Positions 26,591-34,980 of a stretch of DNA of 64,000 nucleotides are shown one piece after another. Location of the stretch: assembly GCA_902406105.1 (NCBI GenBank), contig CABPCP010000003.1, positions 10,611 to 74,610 on the forward strand. The letters are read 5' to 3'. A program made the translations under genes and the position numbers. Each line of letters opens with the position of its first letter. Positions within the stretch are counted from its first letter, which is position 1. Source of the DNA: an uncultured Mordavella sp. (GTDB taxonomy: Bacteria > Bacillota > Clostridia > Lachnospirales > Lachnospiraceae). The notes under the pieces are model-generated. The model was not told the origin of the DNA, did not search any database, and saw only the letters and a program-made list of their open reading frames with translations.

Positions 26591-29500
26591 TCAGCGGGCA
26601 ATCAATCCTTTTATCCCAATTAACACATTTTTCACGATTTCCAGACTGCCCGCTTCCTTCTCCCGGCCGCTCTTGCGTTTTCTCTGATAACAGAAGACAG
26701 GATGCTCCGCGTCCGCCTTGAAAGACAATTCCCCTTTGAACGACTCGATCAGCGCCGGAATCCGCTGCGGGGCCGCCTTGGCTTTCTCATACATGGCAAA
26801 GGTGTAGACGTCTCCCTTTTGTTCCACTTCTGTCACATACGCGGCATGGGCCAGGGCTTTCAGCCCGGAGATCTCCAGCAGTGTTTCCACCTTCTTGGGG
26901 ACGTCTCCAAACCGGTCTAAAAGTTCATCCCTCATATCTTCGATCTCATCCTGGGACTCGATGGCGGCGATCCGTTTGTAGATATCCAGCTTCTGATATT
27001 CATTGGGAATATAAGAATCCGGAATATACGCGTCTACATCCAGATCAATAGTGGTGGCGTAGGTTTCCTCTTCCATCTCGCCTTTTAAATGCTTGACCGC
27101 TTCGTTTAACATCTTGCAGTACAGATCATATCCTACCGCTTCCATATGTCCGTGCTGCTCCGCCCCAAGAAGATTGCCCGCTCCCCGGATCTCCAGATCC
27201 CGCATGGCGATCTTAAATCCAGAACCCAGATCGGTAAATTCCCGAATGGCGGCAAGGCGCTTTTCCGCCACTTCCCGCAGCAGCTTATCTCTCCGGTACA
27301 ACAGGAACGCATACGCCATCCGCCCAGAACGCCCTACCCGCCCTCTCAGCTGATAGAGCTGGGACAGGCCTAAGCGGTCCGCGTCATGGATGATCATGGT
27401 ATTCACATTGGAAATATCCAGTCCTGTCTCAATGATAGTAGTGGATACCAGCACATCGATCTCACCGCCGATAAAATCATACATGATCCGCTCCAGCTCA
27501 TGCTCTTTCATCTGACCATGGGCAAAAGCTACCGTATATTCCGGCACCAGTTTCTGGATATTAGCCGTCACCTCATCAATATCCTCTACCCGATTGTATA
27601 CATAATACACTTGTCCCTGCCTTGCGCACTCTCTCTCAATAGCCTCCCGGACCATCTCCGGATTGTACTCCATTACATAGGTCTGGATCGGGAGCCGGTC
27701 CTCGGGCGCTTCTTCCAGCACGCTCATATCCCGGATTCCGATCAGACTCATATGGAGTGTCCTTGGAATAGGCGTGGCAGTCAGCGTCATCACGTCTATA
27801 TTTTCTTTTAATTTCTTGATCTTTTCTTTATGCTGCACTCCAAATCGCTGTTCTTCATCGATCACCAGCAGCCCCAGATCTTTAAATTTCACATCATTGC
27901 TTAAAACCCGGTGGGTACCGATAACGATATCCACAAGCCCCCTCTTTAGATCTTCAATGGTCTTCTTCTGCTGAGCGCTGGTCCGGAACCGGCACAGAAG
28001 ATCCACCCGGACCGGAAAATCTTTCATCCGCTGAAGAAACGTATTATAATGCTGCTGAGCCAAAATAGTGGTAGGGACCAGATAGACCACCTGCTTATTC
28101 TCCTGGACCGCCTTGAAAGCGGCCCGGATGGCGATCTCCGTCTTTCCGTATCCCACGTCTCCGCATATCAGCCGGTCCATGATCCGATGGCTCTGCATGT
28201 CCCGTTTCACCGCTTCAATAGCCAACAGCTGGTCCTCAGTCTCCTCAAATGGAAACATTTCCTCAAATTCTTTCTGCCAGACGGTGTCCTCTCCGTAAGC
28301 GTACCCTTCCTGATTCTGCCGCGCCGCATAGAGTTCCACCAAGTCTTTGGCGATCTCCCGGACCGCCCCGCGGACCCGGCTTTTGGTCTTGGTCCACTCC
28401 TGAGTCCCCAGCCGGTTCAGCCTGGGCTTCTTCGCGTCAGATCCGGCGTATTTCTGGATCAAGTCTAACTGGGTAGCGGGAATATACAGATTCCCGCCCT
28501 GCGCGTAGGAGATCTTCATGTAGTCTTTTGCTACTTTATCTACCTGGATCTTCTCAATCCCCTGATAGATTCCAAGACCATGATTCTCGTGGACCACATA
28601 GTCTCCCGGCTTTAGCTGGGCAAAATCTTGGATTTTCCGCCCTTCATAAATTTTCCGCTTCCGCTTCTTCTTAACTTTTCCGAAAATGTCCGTCTCTGAG
28701 ATCACCGTAAATTTAAGCAGAGGATACTCATACCCTTCCCCTACATGTCCATAGGCCGTCATGATCTCACCTGGAAGGACCTGACGTTCCATATCGTCGC
28801 TGTAAAAACTGCTTAGATTATAATCTCTTAAGTCTTCCGCCAGACGTCTGGCCCTGGTCCGGGAACCGGACAGCAGCACTACCCGGTATCCATTCCGCTT
28901 CAGCCTCTTTAAATCCCTGGTCAGAAGGTCGAAGCTGCTGTTATAGGGATTCACACTTTTAGCCTGTATCAAATAAGAATCCCGCTGGGCAAGGCCTTTT
29001 GCCTTCATATCCAACGCGCACATCCCTATGCTGCTGTAACCGTTGATCTTCTCTGTCAGTTCTTTGGTCGTATACAGCCTGGCTTCCTCGTTGGAAACCT
29101 CCATTCCATTTTCCACCCGTCGTTTTTGGGCCTCTATAAACTCTTCCTCTACACCCTGCCCCTTTTCCAAAAGCCGAGCCGGCTCATCTAGGAAAAGCAG
29201 GGTTTCTTCCACAGGAAAATAATCCAGGAAGGACACTCCCCGCTCCCCTTCTTCTGGGAATTCTCTGGCCGGATAGATCCAGACTTCCTGGAGATTCTCA
29301 ATAGACCGCTGAGTCTCCACATCAAAAGAGCGGATGGAATCCACTTCATCGCCCCACAATTCAATACGCACAGGAAGTTCTTCTGTCAGGGGATAGATAT
29401 CCAGGATCCCTCCCCGCACGGCAAACTGTCCAGGACCCTCGATCTGACTCTCCCGGTCGTAGCCGATCCTGGACAGTTCTCTTTCCAATTCTCCCATGTC

Positions 29501-29935
29501 CACCACGCTCTCCGCGCTGATGTACACTGCCTGATCTGCCAGCACTTCTCTTGGGAGCAGCACATCCATGAAAGCGTCAAAACTGGTCACCACCGTCAAA
29601 GACTTCCGGGTCAAGACTGCCTGAAGCACTTCCATCCGCTGTTTTACCAACGCTTTATTCCTTAAGTCTGCCTGATAAAACAGAAGGTCCTTCGCCGGAT
29701 ACAGCCAGGTATCTCCATCTACAAACCGATATTCTTCGTAGACCTGCTTTGCCTTTGACTCACTGGAACAAGCGATGACTTTATAAGGACAGCCATCGCT
29801 AAGCGCATACATCATATGAGTCTTTTGAGACGGGACACAGCCAGTAATGCGCAGCATTCCGGCTCCCTCTCTTTTCTTTTTTTCAATCTCTTCAAATTCC
29901 GCCAGTTCCCTAAGCGGCCCGGTCAAGGCCTGCAT
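26591..29935 (-). CDS. mfd: Transcription-repair coupling factor Mfd
   Basis: Superfamily 2 DNA translocase of 1114 residues that removes stalled RNA polymerase and recruits UvrA. Domain order: UvrB-like N-terminal half, RNA-polymerase-binding (CarD-like) domain near KPGDYVVHENHGLGIYQG, RecG-like helicase with Walker A GDVGYGKTE, the DEEQ box and motif VI region QLRGRVGRSGR, and a C-terminal TRCF domain. Length is typical. The ATG lies 1 nt after the pth stop, with GGGGGAG upstream, so translation is coupled to pth. A second possible ATG about 26 codons later would remove non-conserved residues only. Confidence 0.96.
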   Translation of the reverse strand: MQALTGPLRELAEFEEIEKKKREGAGMLRITGCVPSQKTHMMYALSDGCPYKVIACSSESKAKQVYEEYRFVDGDTWLYPAKDLLFYQADLRNKALVKQRMEVLQAVLTRKSLTVVTSFDAFMDVLLPREVLADQAVYISAESVVDMGELERELSRIGYDRESQIEGPGQFAVRGGILDIYPLTEELPVRIELWGDEVDSIRSFDVETQRSIENLQEVWIYPAREFPEEGERGVSFLDYFPVEETLLFLDEPARLLEKGQGVEEEFIEAQKRRVENGMEVSNEEARLYTTKELTEKINGYSSIGMCALDMKAKGLAQRDSYLIQAKSVNPYNSSFDLLTRDLKRLKRNGYRVVLLSGSRTRARRLAEDLRDYNLSSFYSDDMERQVLPGEIMTAYGHVGEGYEYPLLKFTVISETDIFGKVKKKRKRKIYEGRKIQDFAQLKPGDYVVHENHGLGIYQGIEKIQVDKVAKDYMKISYAQGGNLYIPATQLDLIQKYAGSDAKKPRLNRLGTQEWTKTKSRVRGAVREIAKDLVELYAARQNQEGYAYGEDTVWQKEFEEMFPFEETEDQLLAIEAVKRDMQSHRIMDRLICGDVGYGKTEIAIRAAFKAVQENKQVVYLVPTTILAQQHYNTFLQRMKDFPVRVDLLCRFRTSAQQKKTIEDLKRGLVDIVIGTHRVLSNDVKFKDLGLLVIDEEQRFGVQHKEKIKKLKENIDVMTLTATPIPRTLHMSLIGIRDMSVLEEAPEDRLPIQTYVMEYNPEMVREAIERECARQGQVYYVYNRVEDIDEVTANIQKLVPEYTVAFAHGQMKEHELERIMYDFIGGEIDVLVSTTIIETGLDISNVNTMIIHDADRLGLSQLYQLRGRVGRSGRMAYAFLLYRRDKLLREVAEKRLAAIREFTDLGSGFKIAMRDLEIRGAGNLLGAEQHGHMEAVGYDLYCKMLNEAVKHLKGEMEEETYATTIDLDVDAYIPDSYIPNEYQKLDIYKRIAAIESQDEIEDMRDELLDRFGDVPKKVETLLEISGLKALAHAAYVTEVEQKGDVYTFAMYEKAKAAPQRIPALIESFKGELSFKADAEHPVFCYQRKRKSGREKEAGSLEIVKNVLIGIKGLIAR

Positions 29936-29936
29936 A

Positions 29937-30521
29937 TCAATTCTCCCCCGGTTTTACTTTTCTATTATATTCATTCATCGCCGCCTCGATTTCTCCCTGC
30001 AGGATCATCTCCACCGCGTTTACCGCCTTTTCATACCCTTCTTCCATCTGCGCCCGTTCCTCCTTCGAGAAACGGCTCAGCACATAGTCCGCCAGATCAA
30101 ATTCTTTGGGCTTTTCTCCCACTCCCATCTTGATCCGCGGGAATATTTGGGTTCCCAGATGGGCAATGATATTCTTGATCCCGTTATGGCCGCCCGCGCT
30201 CCCCTTCTTCCGGATCCTGAGCTGACCAGGCGCCAGGCTGATATCATCGTAGATCACGAGAAGCTGCTGCTCTGCGTCGATCTTATAATAATCCACCAGC
30301 CCCCGGATGCTCTCTCCGCTTAAATTCATATAAGTCTGGGGTTTTGCCAGGATCACCTTGCTTCCTCCAATGATTCCCTTTCCAATATAGGCTCTTGCTT
30401 TTCTTCCGTCTACAGAAATATTATATTTGTCCGCAAGAACATCTATGACATCAAATCCCGCGTTATGCCGGGTTCCTTCATACTTAAGCGTAGGGTTTCC
30501 AAGTCCCGCTATTATAAACAT
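29937..30521 (-). CDS. pth: Peptidyl-tRNA hydrolase
   Basis: Releases tRNA from prematurely dropped peptidyl-tRNA. It has 194 residues, with GLGNP near the start, the catalytic-His segment GTRHNAGF, and later conserved stretches KPQTYMNLSGES and GSAGGHNGIKNI. I chose ATG at 30521, which has AAAGGTGAG at good spacing; a GTG three codons upstream would overlap that ribosome site. It is first in the pth-mfd run and divergent from a small membrane protein gene. Confidence 0.95.
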   Translation of the reverse strand: MFIIAGLGNPTLKYEGTRHNAGFDVIDVLADKYNISVDGRKARAYIGKGIIGGSKVILAKPQTYMNLSGESIRGLVDYYKIDAEQQLLVIYDDISLAPGQLRIRKKGSAGGHNGIKNIIAHLGTQIFPRIKMGVGEKPKEFDLADYVLSRFSKEERAQMEEGYEKAVNAVEMILQGEIEAAMNEYNRKVKPGEN

Positions 30522-30593
30522 ATCTCTCACCTTTCATTTTTTCTCTTATACATTCTACAGGAACCGCTTCCATTTGTCACGTAAAAACCTGTA

Positions 30594-30622
30594 TGAATAA
30601 TTTTCATCCTTTTCTCATACAT
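30594..30622 (+). promoter_or_regulatory. Possible forespore (sigma-F/G) promoter
   Basis: TGAATA (30594-30599), 16-bp spacer, CATACAT (30616-30622; 5 of 7 to CATACTA). It precedes the small membrane protein gene at 30675 by 52 nt. If right, that gene is sporulation-specific. Confidence 0.35.
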
Positions 30623-30674
30623 TATAGAAAGCGAACTTGGATTCCAGGATATTATTAGGACATAGGAGGTCTTT

Positions 30675-31109
30675 ATGAGTTCCAAAACCAAAATCATCGT
30701 ACTTCATATGAAAGAAATCATTTACACCGCAGTATTTGCCGTCCTGGCGGTCTTGCTGATCTTACTGCTTTTGTTTATGTTTCTTCCAAAGAATAAAGGG
30801 GCCCAGACGGAAGAAGCAAAATACGCGCCTGGCGTCTACACTTCCACCGTATCGCTGAATAACACAGCGCTCGAGGTGGAAGTCACCGTGGATGAATCTC
30901 ATATCAACTCCATCCGGTTTTCCAACCTGGATGAAACGGTGGCCGCCATGTATCCTCTGATCCAGCCGGAGATTGAAAACATCGCGGAACAAGTCTACGA
31001 AAATCAATCTTTGGAAGGAGTCCAGCTTTCCCAGGAAAGTCCCTACACCTCCCAAGTGATCGTCAACGCCATCGCAGAAGCGCTGGAAAAGGGAAAGATT
31101 CAAGAATAA
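30675..31109 (+). CDS. Small membrane-anchored protein, FMN-binding-like C-terminus
   Basis: A 144-residue protein with one strong membrane helix at about 14-38 and an extracytoplasmic domain of about 100 residues. That domain (YAPGVYTSTVSLNNTALEV, then NSIRFSNLD, ending VIVNAIAEAL) has the strand pattern of FMN-binding (FMN_bind) domains but lacks a clear flavinylation threonine motif. The function is unknown. AGGAGG precedes the ATG. It is a single plus-strand gene between pth (divergent) and a small minus-strand gene. A forespore-type promoter is possible upstream, and a bidirectional terminator follows. Confidence 0.75.
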   Translation: MSSKTKIIVLHMKEIIYTAVFAVLAVLLILLLLFMFLPKNKGAQTEEAKYAPGVYTSTVSLNNTALEVEVTVDESHINSIRFSNLDETVAAMYPLIQPEIENIAEQVYENQSLEGVQLSQESPYTSQVIVNAIAEALEKGKIQE

Positions 31110-31113
31110 GAAC

Positions 31114-31168
31114 AAGAAAGGAGGCCTGCGTCCTGCCTGCAACCGGCGGCCGCGCCTCCTTTTTCTTC
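31114..31168. terminator. Bidirectional terminator between convergent genes
   Basis: AAAGGAGGC (31117-31125) pairs with GCCTCCTTT (31154-31162). The GC-rich interior forms further pairs, with T-rich flanks on both strands. It serves the genes ending at 31109 (plus) and 31185 (minus). Confidence 0.75.
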
Positions 31169-31184
31169 CTTCGGCCTTGTCTTC

Positions 31185-31448
31185 TCAGCCTTCCACGATC
31201 AGATATCTTCCGTCCGACAGCGCAAACACTTCCGCCGCATCTTCGATTTCTTCCGGAGACATTCCTTCTGTGTCCAATCCTTCCTCTTCAAAAAACTGAC
31301 AGACCTCTTCCAGGCTGTCTGCCACCACCGCCATACAGTCCTCAAGGAAAGCTTCCGCTTCCTCCGGCGTCTCTGCCACCGGCTCATCGAAGAGCTGGGA
31401 CTGAAGCCTCAGAAACGTATTCAGACACTCCTCATCATATTCATACAT
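31185..31448 (-). CDS. Small acidic hypothetical protein
   Basis: An 87-residue, strongly acidic soluble protein (for example TPEEAEAFLEDC and SPEEIEDAAEVF) predicted to be mostly helical, with a final strand DGRYLIVEG. I recognise no domain or motif. AGGAGGGG precedes the ATG, the composition is coherent, and it is flanked by a terminator, which supports a real gene. It lies 49 nt downstream of the HAD phosphatase gene and may be co-transcribed with it. Confidence 0.7.
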   Translation of the reverse strand: MYEYDEECLNTFLRLQSQLFDEPVAETPEEAEAFLEDCMAVVADSLEEVCQFFEEEGLDTEGMSPEEIEDAAEVFALSDGRYLIVEG

Positions 31449-31497
31449 AGCTGCTTCCCCTCCTTTCTGGTCTTTTTATTCTTTGAACCTTTTTTTC

Positions 31498-32154
31498 CTA
31501 TTTTTCCGCAAACCGCAGCAGTTCCTCTGTCCGTTCCAGGATTCCTGCGGCTCCCGCCTCTTCCAATTCCTGCCGGGTCCGAAATCCCCATCCAACAGGG
31601 ATAGTAAGAACGCCTGCCCGCTTCCCTGTTTCCAGGTCCACCTCAGAGTCCCCTACATACACGCACTGTTCCGCAGGCACCTGAAGCTTCTCCAGAATCC
31701 GATAGATTCCTGCCGGATCTGGCTTTCTTGGAATATCGTCTCTCTGTCCCTGGATATAGTCAAAAAGCGCTTCGCCAAACACTCCATGAGCAACCTTTAC
31801 CGTCTGCCTGTGAGGCTTGTTGGAAAGCACCGCAAGTTTGATTCCCTTTCCCTTTAACTCCTTCAGCACTTCCTCCATACCTTCATAAGGTGTTACATGA
31901 TATGTACAGTTGGCGTCAAATATGCGCCCGTATACCTGCATGGCCTCCTCCAGCCGCTCTCCCTTTTCATCCCCGGCTGCCCGGATCGCGTGATCCATAA
32001 GATACCTGGCGCCATTTCCAACAAACCGCCTGCACTGCTCATCCGTGATCTTGGCAAGCCCCATCTCCCGCAGAGTTGCCTTTACCGAATATATCAACGA
32101 TTCCATTGTGTTCGCAAGAGTTCCATCTAAATCAAAAATGTAAGCTGTCCTCAT
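31498..32154 (-). CDS. HAD-superfamily phosphatase (phosphoglycolate phosphatase-like)
   Basis: A 218-residue HAD hydrolase with a C1 cap. Motif I FDLDGTLANT is at about 6-15, motif II LAVLSNKP near 113, and motifs III/IV are PRKPDP and YVGDSEVDLET. It closely resembles Gph/PpaX enzymes that remove phosphate from phosphoglycolate, pyrophosphate or sugar phosphates; the substrate cannot be told from sequence. ATG at 32154 has GGAGG 8 nt upstream, preferred to one five codons earlier. It lies downstream of sigG, across a palindromic repeat. Confidence 0.9.
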   Translation of the reverse strand: MRTAYIFDLDGTLANTMESLIYSVKATLREMGLAKITDEQCRRFVGNGARYLMDHAIRAAGDEKGERLEEAMQVYGRIFDANCTYHVTPYEGMEEVLKELKGKGIKLAVLSNKPHRQTVKVAHGVFGEALFDYIQGQRDDIPRKPDPAGIYRILEKLQVPAEQCVYVGDSEVDLETGKRAGVLTIPVGWGFRTRQELEEAGAAGILERTEELLRFAEK

Positions 32155-32209
32155 GTCTAAATCCTCCATGACCCCATGATAGTATGAATGGTATTAAATT
32201 TCAAGCATC

Positions 32210-32273
32210 AATTGGGGCCGGGGGATTTTTAAAAATCCCCCGGCCCCAATTAAAAATGCCCTGTCCCTAATTG
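32210..32273. repeat. Long palindromic repeat, copy 1, overlapping the end of sigG
   Basis: A perfect 42-nt palindrome (32210-32251) reads GGGGCCGGGGGATTTTT in one arm with its complement in the other. A tail containing GCCCTGTCCC follows at 32259-32268. Copy 2 at 49763-49830 has the same core and tail. The tail includes the sigG stop codon (32267-32269). It can fold as a very strong hairpin and probably also ends sigG transcription. Confidence 0.9.
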
Positions 32274-33043
32274 AGATACTGGCGCATGGTCTTCAAGGCG
32301 TTTTTCTCCAGTCTGCTGACTTGAGCCTGTGAGATCTTGATCTCTTCCGCCACTTCCATCTGCGTCTTTCCGCCAAAGAACCGCAGTTTTATGATATGTC
32401 TCTCCCGCTCGTCCAGATGTTCCATAGCCGCTTCCAGGGATAGGTTCTCCACCCATTTTTCTTCCTTATTTTTTGTATCGCTGATCTGGTCCATTACATA
32501 GAGAGCATCGCCTCCATCGTTGTAGACCGGCTCCTGAAGGCTCATAGGGACTTGGATGGCGTCCAGGGCAAATACGATATCTTCTTTGGAGATTCCGATC
32601 TCCTCGGCAATTTCCTGCACAGTTGGCTCTTTCAGATGCTGCCGTACAAAATTTTCTTTCGCGTAGATCGCCTTATAGGCCGTATCTCTTAAAGAACGGC
32701 TTACCCGGATAGAATTATTGTCCCTCATATAGCGGCGGATCTCTCCAATGATCATCGGCACTGCGTAGGTGCTGAATTTCACATCTAATTCTGTATTAAA
32801 GTTATTTACCGCTTTAATGAGCCCGATACAGCCAATCTGGAAAAGGTCGTCCGGGTTTTCGCCGCTGGCTCCAAACCGTTTGATCACACTGAGCACCAAC
32901 CGCAGATTTCCTTTGATATATTCCTCTTTCGCCTCCTGGTCCCCCTCTTTTATCCGTTCAAACAGCGCTTCCTTTTCTTCCTCTCTCAAAACCGGAAGCC
33001 TGGCTGTGTTGACTCCGCATATCTCCACTTTTCCCTGTGCCAT
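32267..33043 (-). CDS. sigG: Sporulation sigma factor SigG
   Basis: Late forespore RNA-polymerase sigma factor of 258 residues. The N-terminus VEICGVNTARLPVL is a sigma-G signature (the anti-sigma/SpoIIAB-contact region). Region 2 is DDLFQIGCIGLIKAVNNFN with KFSTYAVPMIIGEIRRYMRDN, region 3 follows, and region 4 ends with the HTH SQAQVSRLEKNALKTMR. AAGGAGG lies 8 nt before the ATG. It stands alone here rather than next to sigE; spoIIGA and sigE lie 4 kb away. The last residues and stop codon fall inside a palindromic repeat. Confidence 0.95.
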   Translation of the reverse strand: MAQGKVEICGVNTARLPVLREEEKEALFERIKEGDQEAKEEYIKGNLRLVLSVIKRFGASGENPDDLFQIGCIGLIKAVNNFNTELDVKFSTYAVPMIIGEIRRYMRDNNSIRVSRSLRDTAYKAIYAKENFVRQHLKEPTVQEIAEEIGISKEDIVFALDAIQVPMSLQEPVYNDGGDALYVMDQISDTKNKEEKWVENLSLEAAMEHLDERERHIIKLRFFGGKTQMEVAEEIKISQAQVSRLEKNALKTMRQYLN

Positions 33044-33163
33044 CCAAAGAACCTCCTTGCTGGATCTGATCCAAATTTTATGTCTAGTAGAATTCTTCTC
33101 CAGATGGACATTGGTTATTCCCGCCCCGGAAAAATAAAAAAAGTTTTAGCCCTTGACAAATGA

Positions 33164-33192
33164 TTGCAACCTTCTATCCTCCATGCTATAAT
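33164..33192 (+). promoter_or_regulatory. Sigma-A promoter of the Na/Pi transporter gene
   Basis: TTGCAA (33164-33169), 17-bp spacer, extended -10 TGC-TATAAT (33187-33192), 54 nt before the start codon at 33246. It lies in the 200-nt divergent interval between sigG and this gene, where I saw no further element. Confidence 0.75.
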
Positions 33193-33245
33193 TGTTAAGG
33201 TTTCGTAAAGAATATGTTAAATCCAAAATCTAAAGGAGAATGATC

Positions 33246-34868
33246 ATGAAAACAAGTGATATCCTGATGCTGCTTGGAGGGCTCGCTCTTTTCCTCTATG
33301 GAATGCAGATGATGAGCAACGGTCTTGAGACAGCAGCGGGAAACAAAATGAAACAGATCTTAGAAAAATTGACTTCTAACCGGATCAAGGGGGTTCTGGT
33401 AGGCGCCATTATCACCGCTGTGATCCAGTCTTCTTCTGCTACCACAGTAATGGTCGTAGGCTTTGTAAACACAGGTCTGATGACTTTGAATCAGGCGGTA
33501 TGGGTCATCATGGGAGCCAATATTGGAACCACTATCACCGGACAGCTGATCGCTCTGGATATTGGCGCGATTGCTCCTTTGATCGCATTTTTAGGCGTTG
33601 CCTGCATTATGTTTGTGAAAAATGAAAAAGTCCGGCATATCAGTTCTATTTTTGCCGGCTTAGGCGTGCTATTCATCGGAATGGAGATGATGGGAGACGC
33701 CATGGCGCCTCTGCAGGATTCTGAAACTTTTATCCACTTTATGACTACCTTCAGCAATCCGCTGGTTGGAATCGCCATCGGCGCGGTATTTACTGCCCTG
33801 ATCCAATCATCTTCCGCATCAGTTGGTATCCTGCAGGCATTGGCAGCCACAGGAACGATCCCTCTGTCCAGCGCGGTCTTCATCTTATTTGGCCAAAATA
33901 TCGGTACTTGCATCACTGCCGTCCTGGCCTCCATTGGTACACGCCCCAACGCAAAACGGACGACCATTATCCACCTGATGTTCAATATCATCGGGACCAT
34001 CATTTTTACCATCATCACTCTGGTCACTCCGTTCGTCTCCTTTATGGAGGGCCTGACTTCTGACCCAGTGGCCCAGATTGCCAACGTACACACAACGTTC
34101 AACATTGTTACAACTTTGATCCTCCTTCCTTTCGGAACATACATGGCCAAACTGGCCACCAGGATCCTTCCGGAAAGCGAAGAAGAAATCGAACAGGTCA
34201 AGCGGCTCAAATACATTGTTCCGTTTGAAAGCAATTATCCGGTTGGACATGCCGCTCTGGTCATTTCTCAGATCCAGCGGGAAGTATCCAGGATGCTGGA
34301 TAAGGTAAAAGAAAACGTTGAAACCAGCTACAACGCTCTGCTAAAAGGGGAGGACGTCTCTATTGAAGAGATTGAGGAAACAGAAGATTATATCGACTTC
34401 CTGAACACAGAAATCTCAAAATATATCGTACATCTGATGTCTGTGGAAATGTCAGAGGCCGACAGCCGCCGGATCAATAATTATTATATGATCATCAGCA
34501 ATATTGAGCGGATCGGCGATCACGCCATGAATATTGCTGAATATACCAAAAATATGAAAAAATGGAACATTTCTTTCTCGGACAACGCACGTACAGAGAT
34601 CAAGAAGATGAAACAGGTCAGCATGAAGATTCTGGAAGTGATCGACTTTACAGATGCTACTTCCCCATCTTCTCAGTTGGAGACTATCTCCAAATACGAG
34701 TCCTTGATGGATGACATGGAGAAAAAGTATCTGAAACGCCAGATCAAGAGAGCCAAAAAAGGAGACTGCAAAGCAGAATCCGGCATCCTTTTCTCCGAGC
34801 TTCTGACCGATTTCGAGAGAATTGGCGACTACGCTCTGAACGTGGGGGAACTTCACGCGCAGATGTAA
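33246..34868 (+). CDS. Na/Pi-cotransporter family protein with PhoU-like domain
   Basis: Membrane protein of 540 residues. The N-terminal half has about eight or nine hydrophobic segments with the two inverted PF02690 repeats, marked by VIQSSSATTV (about 60) and LIQSSSASVG (about 185), the sodium/phosphate-binding QSSSA motifs. The C-terminal 200 residues are helical and PhoU-like (ISNIERIGDHAMNIAEY, LLTDFERIGDYALN). It probably imports phosphate with sodium or regulates it. ATG at 33246 has AAAGGAG 7 nt upstream; another ATG two codons earlier is too close to that site. Single-gene unit with its own promoter and terminator. Confidence 0.92.
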   Translation: MKTSDILMLLGGLALFLYGMQMMSNGLETAAGNKMKQILEKLTSNRIKGVLVGAIITAVIQSSSATTVMVVGFVNTGLMTLNQAVWVIMGANIGTTITGQLIALDIGAIAPLIAFLGVACIMFVKNEKVRHISSIFAGLGVLFIGMEMMGDAMAPLQDSETFIHFMTTFSNPLVGIAIGAVFTALIQSSSASVGILQALAATGTIPLSSAVFILFGQNIGTCITAVLASIGTRPNAKRTTIIHLMFNIIGTIIFTIITLVTPFVSFMEGLTSDPVAQIANVHTTFNIVTTLILLPFGTYMAKLATRILPESEEEIEQVKRLKYIVPFESNYPVGHAALVISQIQREVSRMLDKVKENVETSYNALLKGEDVSIEEIEETEDYIDFLNTEISKYIVHLMSVEMSEADSRRINNYYMIISNIERIGDHAMNIAEYTKNMKKWNISFSDNARTEIKKMKQVSMKILEVIDFTDATSPSSQLETISKYESLMDDMEKKYLKRQIKRAKKGDCKAESGILFSELLTDFERIGDYALNVGELHAQM

Positions 34869-34886
34869 GACCATTTAGTTCTTACT

Positions 34887-34940
34887 AAAAAGAGACAGGC
34901 GCAAGCCATGGTGGTATGGCTTTCGCCTGTCTCTTTCTTT
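34887..34940. terminator. Bidirectional terminator between convergent genes
   Basis: AAAGAGACAGGCG (34889-34901) pairs with CGCCTGTCTCTTT (34924-34936), and an inner AGCCAT/ATGGCT stem extends it. A and T tracts flank both sides. It serves the transporter (plus) and the MBL protein (minus, stop at 34981). Confidence 0.85.
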
Positions 34941-34980
34941 GTCCTAAAGCGCTTTTTCACGATCAAAACCAGCCGCGCTC

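Noticed and set aside
33154..33192. TTGACA near 33153 as the -35 of the Na/Pi transporter promoter
   Set aside because: It is 28 bp from the TATAAT box; TTGCAA with a 17-bp spacer fits much better.
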